A DNA stretch of 64,000 nucleotides from Gautieria morchelliformis. Its lineage: Eukaryota; Basidiomycota; Agaricomycetes; Gomphales; Gomphaceae. The position numbers and the translations under genes were made by a program. Below the pieces are notes generated by a model. It was not told the origin of the DNA and searched no databases. It saw only the letters and a program-made list of their open reading frames with translations. Location of the stretch: NCBI GenBank assembly GCA_015179125.1, contig WHVA01000172.1, positions 1 to 64,000 of the forward strand, written 5' to 3'. How positions within the stretch are numbered: position 1 is the stretch's first letter; every line of letters starts with the position of its first letter. Shown piece after piece: positions 59,001 to 64,000 of this stretch.

Positions 59001-59479
59001 TCTTCGTGTCGACCAGACTGCTTAAACCGTGTACTGAGCGCAGTGGCGACGTTGTTGAGGGAGATGGATCGATCAGGATGCGGTGCAGGTCGCAGCTCGA
59101 GTGCTTCTCGATGCACTGAAATCGCCTCCTCCAGGTCTTCGTGTCGACCGGACTGCTTAAACCGTATCAAGAGCGCATTCGCGATGTCGTTGAGGAAGGA
59201 GGATCGGCCATGATGCGGTGCAGGGAGCAGGTGGAGTGCCTCTCGACAAAGTGAAATGGCAGAGTTCAAGTCGTCCTGTTCAGCAGACTCGTTAAATCGT
59301 GTTGCAAGGGTGGCGAGGGAGGCCTAATGGAACGGAGACGTTAGCCCAAACCTCTCGGTAAAGTCGCTGTGGCGTACAGGATCGAGGTGACCTCGCAGCT
59401 GTTGGAGAGCACGTACTCTGAGTGGAGTGTTATAGTCCATGGCAAGGTGCGAGGGGATATCCGAGAAACGCGCGCTCAT
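56059..59479 (-). CDS. TPR-CHAT caspase-like protein
   Basis: Minus-strand exons. Exon 1 is about 59479-59378 (MSARFSDIPS ... LRGHLDP). A 54-bp intron (59324-59377, GTACGC...ATTAG with a CTAAC branch site) follows. Exon 2 runs 59323 to about 56934, then there are two further exons with GT...AG introns, ending at a stop near 56059. Ten 45-residue TPR-like units (LEEAISLHREALELRPAP type) fill residues about 40-480. A helical linker follows, then a CHAT protease domain: PFTFLPMHAAG, the catalytic His in AHFACHGQQ (codon 56529-56527) and the catalytic Cys in LGACQTAMGD (codon 56407-56405), then GVVATMWSISDEDGP. Both dyad residues are present. CHAT proteins are caspase/separase relatives; bacterial TPR-CHAT acts in defence. 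The fungal role is mostly unknown. About 1,080 residues, apparently intact. Confidence 0.88.
58020..59290 (-). repeat. 135-bp tandem repeat array coding for TPR units
   Basis: The marker CCAGGTCTTCGTG recurs at 58186, 58321, 58456, 58591, 58726, 58861, 58996 and 59131, exactly 135 bp apart, with diverged relatives at 58051 and 59266: ten units of 45 codons. Central units differ at only a few bases. The variable sites cluster, for example GATCAG/GGAGAG giving HPDR or HPLR, and CTTAAAC/CCCAAAC giving RFKQ or RFGQ with the stop-side ACTGAG/AATGAG. Edge units are the most diverged, as expected under unequal exchange. Confidence 0.95.
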
Positions 59480-60505
59480 GTCTTCATTAATTTTGTTGCT
59501 CCAGGCGTCGATTCTAAGCGCTGAGACGAGCACTGGGTTGGTTTAACGCCCCACCCGGTCTCAACGCGGGAGCATGATCCTCCGCGTGTACTCTGCTCCT
59601 ACGTAGACCCTGTCGACAGTGGTCACTCATCATTCCTGTTTCTACTGTTACCCTCGCCTAGCAGTGTTCACTTCCCGTTGACGTTCGTATTGAAGCTCAC
59701 GCTGAAGCGTATGCTAGTGCGGGTTTGGAGCTCTGTGTTCTTTACAGTAACACTATGAAACTAAAGGTTTAATTCATTAGTAGAGATGCAAAATCATTAA
59801 AAAAATTAATTTAATTTCTTTTCTTTTTTGAATCTCGGTGCCACAATCTTGCCTTTATTACTTAGAAATGTGGTTCTGCGCCGCTGCTCTTGCTCCGTAT
59901 ATTGGTCTCTGCGAGGAGTTCATAGTCGATTGTTACCACTCCGGCGGGGCGCTGCAGCCTCACAGTTGACACTCACTGTAGTATTCTAATGCCCTCAAGT
60001 ACTCATGCTTGACCCACTTCGCGGCGCGCCGTGCATCACCCAATTTGCGTCCTACGGTGGTCACGCGCTTCATGTGCACAGTAGAGACCCTGCACCCTGC
60101 ATATGATAGTAATTCCGGCAGTTTACTCTTGATTCTCTACAGCGCTGGTTTGAGTTGCATGCACATTGGCGGCGTGCCGATGTGAATGAGCTCTCCTTGG
60201 ACTTTAGTGAGATGTATCAGTTCCCCTTTGAGGGTTTATCACTGCGGTGGTGTGTTTTCTCATTCTGCTTATGGCACACGAGTCAGCCCACGGCATCTCT
60301 ACTCCCAACCAGCTCCCAGCTCCTAACATCAGCTAATTGCCCTTCCCACATGGTATAGTATTACCACCAGGGCATGCGCCTCATGGGGTGTCCTGAAGCC
60401 TGACGATCAGCTTGACGCCAGAAACTTTGCGTTCCGATATTCTCTTGAGACCGGACTCGATACCTGTCATTCTAGGACATCAACTCGATTGGGCTGTTCA
60501 TTGTG
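59480..60505. other. Intergenic region, no gene seen
   Basis: Upstream region of the TPR-CHAT gene and 3' flank of the dehydrogenase remnant. It includes an AT-rich patch at 59790-59830. A GC-balanced frame at 60155-60358 has no motif. Confidence 0.45.
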
Positions 60506-61442
60506 TCAATCAGTCTTCTCCGATAAACCCAGCGTTGAAGCGCTCACCTTGATTTCGCCTGGCTGCAGTAGATCCGTCATATTGGCAAACAATCCCCGAC
60601 CAAGGTCACGGTGGATGTGTACACTGTCATATGTGCCGAATCCGGTTTTCCCATCCTCATCAGCGTCGAAGCTGGGGCCTGAGGGAATCACGAGAATACC
60701 GTCATGCCCGAAGACGACCTTCCACCCCACTGGCGCTGTGTAGTTTGATCCGAGACCGCGTCGAACACGACGGTAGGCGGCGTGGTAAAGAACTTTCGGG
60801 CCTATGCAACGACATCATCCATCTTGCGATCAATTAGGTGCGTTGCACCTAGTGACTTGGCTAGATCGGAATTGTGTAAAGATGCGGTAACCACGATGGG
60901 AGAGAAGCCAGAAAGACGGGCCAATTGTATGGCTGCCCTTAAAATTGTTAACGCAAGCCCAGGTTGTGATCAGGCCACGCACCAAATTGTCCAACAGAGG
61001 AGCTACCAAAGATGAGCATTCCCTGACCTTTGTATTTGTCCTTGCCGGTAGGTTCCCAAGGTGGGATCAATCCCGCGCCACGGTTGCAAATGGGATTGTA
61101 GAGACCTATGGCTGCAGTGGAGATAGCGAGTGGAATTGAGGCGGCTTGATCAAAAGATATATTTTCTGGTATCTGCAAAGTACAGTATGAGGATAGCGAA
61201 TGTGGCGGATGGTTGGGACATCATGACACTATTACCTTTGCAATGATCTCTGCGGGCACAGTGGTATACTCCTGAAAGGTGGCCTTGTCATTCTTCAATG
61301 CGCCTTGATGGAGGCTTGCCAAAGGTGAGGTTATTGAATGGAAGATGTTCCTATACGAGTCCGCATGGCTCATGGAGGTATTCCTCGTCCGGCCAGTGGC
61401 CGCTTCATGTGTCCCGATCACTCTGAATCCGGTCAGCATCAT
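60506..61442 (-). pseudogene. Zinc-type (MDR/GroES-like) dehydrogenase, degenerate
   Basis: Minus-strand pieces in family order: GFRVIGTHEAATG (position of the usual GTD-AG motif), LHQGALKNDKATFQEYTTVP, IPENISFDQAASIPLAIST, LIPPWEP, the nucleotide-binding IFGSSSVGQ, then AAIQLARLSGFSPIVVTASL, KSLGATHLIDRKMDDVVA, a TAG stop, TPPTVVFDAVS, a frame shift, and GWKVVFGHDGILVIPSGP to GRGLFANMTDLLQPGEIK. Relatives are soluble NADPH-dependent oxidoreductases of about 350 residues. The N-terminal exon was not found, the stop and frameshift are in conserved parts, and the C-terminus runs off frame. Either a pseudogene or a gene with assembly errors. Confidence 0.7.
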
Positions 61443-62497
61443 GAGGAGATTCGGAAACTTCGAGTCTATGCAACCGCATGCGTCGACTGTGATCCTCCAT
61501 TACGGAACGACAGAAGATCCGGAAACTTGCCCCGTCTAATCGGTGCGGAATAGTATGGGAGGGATATCAGCCCCAGCTGGGCTGTTTGTGACTTCCTCCT
61601 CGCTGAGCTTGGGAAATGTGTGGATATAAAGTGTTGGTCCATCTCTAGTCAATGGCGGGTGAACACCCACTGTGAAATAGCAGTCACTATTCACGCCCGT
61701 GGGTTTTTGCGGTGATACAATGAATAGCAAGACATGGCGTGTCGGATTGGAGGGACCTCCAATCCAAGATCGGTGGCGAAGACGAGCAGAGCTAAGAAAG
61801 GACATGTAACTAGAGCCGATGCTTTTCGCACTCCATAGTATGATTTCCACCACGCTGAACGTTGAGGGGTGAGCCTTGTGACAACAAAAGAATGGGCCGG
61901 CCGTCCTATGTACGGTGCTCAATCTGTAACACGTGGAAGAGCGTTTACTTTTCCCCATCTTGGCGGATTTGTTCGTACTGTACCAAGTCGTACGCCACGC
62001 TGTATTGAAAGAGCATGAGACATAAGAGACACCGTCAAAAAGATGGTAACCTTCGAAAAACCTAGCCCTGGGAACCAGCGGGATTCCATGGCTACTGGAG
62101 TCAAAGCCATTGGCGTGCAAGGCTCCCGTCCATCCGCGGCTGACCGCCCAGCCAGCCTGACTCTGACGCGCTAGGGATACGGCAGTTGGCGCCTGCGTGT
62201 CAATGATGAATGCAGGATATCATTTGTATCGGCTGAGCTCCACGAAAGGTTGTCCAGGAGCTGGAGCTAGGAATGCAAAGATGACAAAAGCTGGCACAAT
62301 TTGATTTAGCCGGGAATATACACGGTATGGAGAGTTGTTGCAGCGACCAGTGAGCGTGGAAGTAGACGCTATCATGATGTGATACCATCGGCATTGGTCT
62401 ATTGAGGAAACAGCGAATCATCCGGAAGAAGTTACCCCAAAGAAGTCATTCTCCATCTGAAACTCCTGCCGTGATTTGGCAAAGCCAGAAAGTTATG
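61443..62497. other. Region without a recognised gene
   Basis: A 194-codon minus-strand frame (61536-62120) starts MHANGFDSSSHGIPLVP, but it has no recognisable domain and an unusual composition. It may be chance or a decayed exon. Nothing else is supported. Confidence 0.35.
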
Positions 62498-62842
62498 TCA
62501 ACCTTTGACTTGATGTGCTTCAAGACTTCTCATACATATCTCCCGAAAGTGCTCTTGGTCCTCGAAGCTGTAGGTAATGTCGAGGATCCGTCGCAGGATT
62601 CTATCCCCTACTCTTGCCCATGTGTGAAACGGACCTCCTGTAATCGGATGGTTACCGAACACTCTAATTCCTATAGAGTTCAAAGGAGAAGCCTCCATCC
62701 GTTTAGATCGCCTGGCCGAGCACGGATAGGGTGAAGGCGAAATGGATATGACGACGAACACGTGATGGTTTCCATCAGGGTTTTCGCTGCCTGGATCTGG
62801 AAAGTCCCCGGGAATCCTAAGGAAAAACCGCCCTGAAAACAA
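62498..62842 (-). CDS. Hypothetical protein fragment
   Basis: A 114-codon frame with protein-like composition (GDFPDPGSENPDGNHHVFVV, then NSIGIRVFGNHPITGGPFHTW and RILDITYSFEDQEHFREI). It ends naturally and could be the last exon of a minus-strand gene whose 5' exons lie in 62843-63240. No family is recognised. Confidence 0.35.
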   Translation of the reverse strand: MFSGRFFLRIPGDFPDPGSENPDGNHHVFVVISISPSPYPCSARRSKRMEASPLNSIGIRVFGNHPITGGPFHTWARVGDRILRRILDITYSFEDQEHFREICMRSLEAHQVKG

Positions 62843-62966
62843 AGAAATACGGTATCTGGGTTGATATCCTTCTGGGTTCCATAATTCAAGTTTTCTCTGT
62901 CGAAAAGATTACAGGTTCATCTCCGCCTGACTCAGGTAACAGACTGGTTGGGAATGTGTGAGCAAC

Positions 62967-63239
62967 TCAAGCATATGACGATTCCTCCTCTTGTGCCTTG
63001 CTAATGGTCTCGGGAACTGCGATTAGTCGCGAGAGATATGATGTGATTTCCAAGCTTACTTCCGAGACCAGCTTGGAAAACGCTGCAGGATTACGTGTCC
63101 GCCATTGGTGTAAGGGGTGCACTTCAGTTCTCACCTCATAGCTCTCTCGAAGCCTGCGTGATTCGTCTGACCAACGCCAACGTCTCGTTTTATTCACTGA
63201 TGTTCCAAGAACTGTGATCAAGGCACGGGCATAAGACAA
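62967..63239 (-). CDS. Short hypothetical frame downstream of the kinase
   Basis: 90 codons, Arg-rich at first, then an amphipathic helical C-terminus (SKLVSEVSLEITSYLSRL, AQEEESSYA). It lies 13 bp past the kinase stop. It could be a separate small gene or an exon of a larger one; no motif is recognised. Confidence 0.25.
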   Translation of the reverse strand: MSYARALITVLGTSVNKTRRWRWSDESRRLRESYEVRTEVHPLHQWRTRNPAAFSKLVSEVSLEITSYLSRLIAVPETISKAQEEESSYA

Positions 63240-63252
63240 CCTCCTCCCCTCT

Positions 63253-64000
63253 TCAGAGAAGAGTCCACCAAATAGCTGTCGTCATCCGATGGAATGCGTG
63301 GATTAGCTCCTGGCGAGGCTCCCCTGGAAAGACAGACCGGACGATATAGTTCCAATTCGGGGTCATCCAGTCTCGTGAGTTCATCTGACAGTACTCCAAA
63401 TATTCCGGATAAAATCCAGCTGATTCCCAGTCCACGATTGCGGTGATAGTCGAACCGTCTACAATGATGTTGCGGGGGAGCAAGTCACCATGTGAGAAAA
63501 ACACGTCCACGTCACGCGGAAACGCCGCGAGTAGTTCGTCCGTAAACTTTGCAGTGCAAAACAGCATCAGCATTTTGCGGAACTCGTCAATGAACTGGGC
63601 AGTGCTATCGAGGGCGCAGTTGGGAGCAACCTGCGAAGGAAAGTAGGTGTTTAGGTATGGGCCTCCAGTGACGGAACCCAACGTTTGTCTCGTCAAAGAC
63701 CGCATCTGCGCTAGGATCTGCGTGATCTGTATAGCAATGTGGTCCAGCTCAGGCGTAGTCATAGAGCCTATGCATTTATCGAGCGAGGTACCGCGGGCTT
63801 CTGTCATACATATGTACCAGACATCATCGGAAGGAACGTGTAGAATGCGCGGGATGGGTATAGATGTCTTGCTGCCGACGAATTCCATGGCACGAACCTC
63901 CTCTGAGAGGTTAAATCCGCCATATTTAATGACGATCCCAGGGGTTGTTCGCCTGACTTCGCGGGATTTACTTTGGCTCTGATAGATGAGGGTGTCTTCT
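63253..64000 (-). CDS. APH-family small-molecule kinase, 5' end outside the window
   Basis: The frame is open from the right edge (64000) to a stop at 63253-63255, about 248 residues. The N-lobe shows IVIKYGG (candidate ATP-anchoring Lys) and a Glu-rich helix EEVRAMEFVG. The hinge follows (VWYICMTEARG). The catalytic Brenner-type motif is FSHGDLLPRNIIVDG, then the metal-binding IVDWESAGFYPEYLEY, the hallmarks of the aminoglycoside phosphotransferase/choline kinase-like fold. Agaricomycetes carry many such paralogues, mostly of unknown substrate. The resistance name of the family does not imply antibiotic resistance here. The start lies beyond the window. Confidence 0.85.
   Translation of the reverse strand, partial: EDTLIYQSQSKSREVRRTTPGIVIKYGGFNLSEEVRAMEFVGSKTSIPIPRILHVPSDDVWYICMTEARGTSLDKCIGSMTTPELDHIAIQITQILAQMRSLTRQTLGSVTGGPYLNTYFPSQVAPNCALDSTAQFIDEFRKMLMLFCTAKFTDELLAAFPRDVDVFFSHGDLLPRNIIVDGSTITAIVDWESAGFYPEYLEYCQMNSRDWMTPNWNYIVRSVFPGEPRQELIHAFHRMTTAIWWTLL

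Noticed and set aside
58239..59213. 324-codon plus-strand open frame and a 296-codon second minus-strand frame over the TPR repeats
   Set aside because: The repeat period is 135 bp, a multiple of three, so absence of stops in one unit repeats in every unit. Only the frame with TPR motifs and the CHAT continuation is real.
63253..64000. Antibiotic-resistance gene reading of the APH-like kinase
   Set aside because: The fold is widespread in fungi with unrelated substrates; sequence motifs do not support drug resistance.

Overview
The window looks like nuclear DNA of a filamentous basidiomycete, probably Agaricomycetes. Genes are split by many introns of about 50-70 bp with GT...AG ends, there are no bacterial-style operons, and the protein families fit: a fungal RhoGAP protein, a dynamin-like GTPase, a Tvp38/TMEM64 protein, a DUF4112 protein and a TPR-CHAT protein. 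The transposon types (Tad-like LINE, hAT, Copia) also fit. No rRNA, tRNA or CRISPR array was seen.

Layout. 1-10010 is a stack of transposable elements. A decayed Tad-like LINE lies on the minus strand (about 1-4685). Next comes a chromodomain reading frame cut by a 1,344-bp internally deleted hAT element with a perfect 8-bp target duplication. A 681-codon open frame follows, and may once have been spliced to the chromodomain. It ends in a purine tract and an LTR-like start. A gag-only miniature Copia element then occupies 9177-10010, with two 86-bp LTRs and a 5-bp target duplication. 10966-12533 is an intact ten-exon 2-oxoglutarate/Fe(II) oxygenase. 14430-17185 (minus) is a RhoGAP protein with a coiled-coil tail.

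18801-22507 is a complete dynamin-like GTPase gene. From about 20345 to 45370 its 3' half, plus a minus-strand gene for a proline-rich disordered protein and a spacer, is repeated four times head to tail. Units 1 and 3 match each other best, as do units 2 and 4, so the array looks like a duplicated dimer of about 12-13 kb, overprinted by gene conversion in the dynamin part. The three downstream dynamin copies lack the P-loop and are pseudogenes. Unit 3 carries a 492-bp foreign insert.

46809-48826 encodes a Tvp38/TMEM64 (VTT) membrane protein and 49612-50685 a DUF4112 protein. 51900-55500 is repeat-rich and gene-poor. 56059-59479 (minus) encodes a TPR-CHAT caspase-like protein whose ten TPR-like units repeat with an exact 135-bp period and near identity. 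60506-61442 holds a broken zinc-type dehydrogenase (MDR family) gene. 63253-64000 is the 3' part of an aminoglycoside-phosphotransferase-like kinase that runs off the right edge.

The genes are mostly independent. The most noteworthy features are the TPR-CHAT gene with homogenised repeats, the ABAB dynamin array, and the nested transposons around the chromodomain/681-codon gene.
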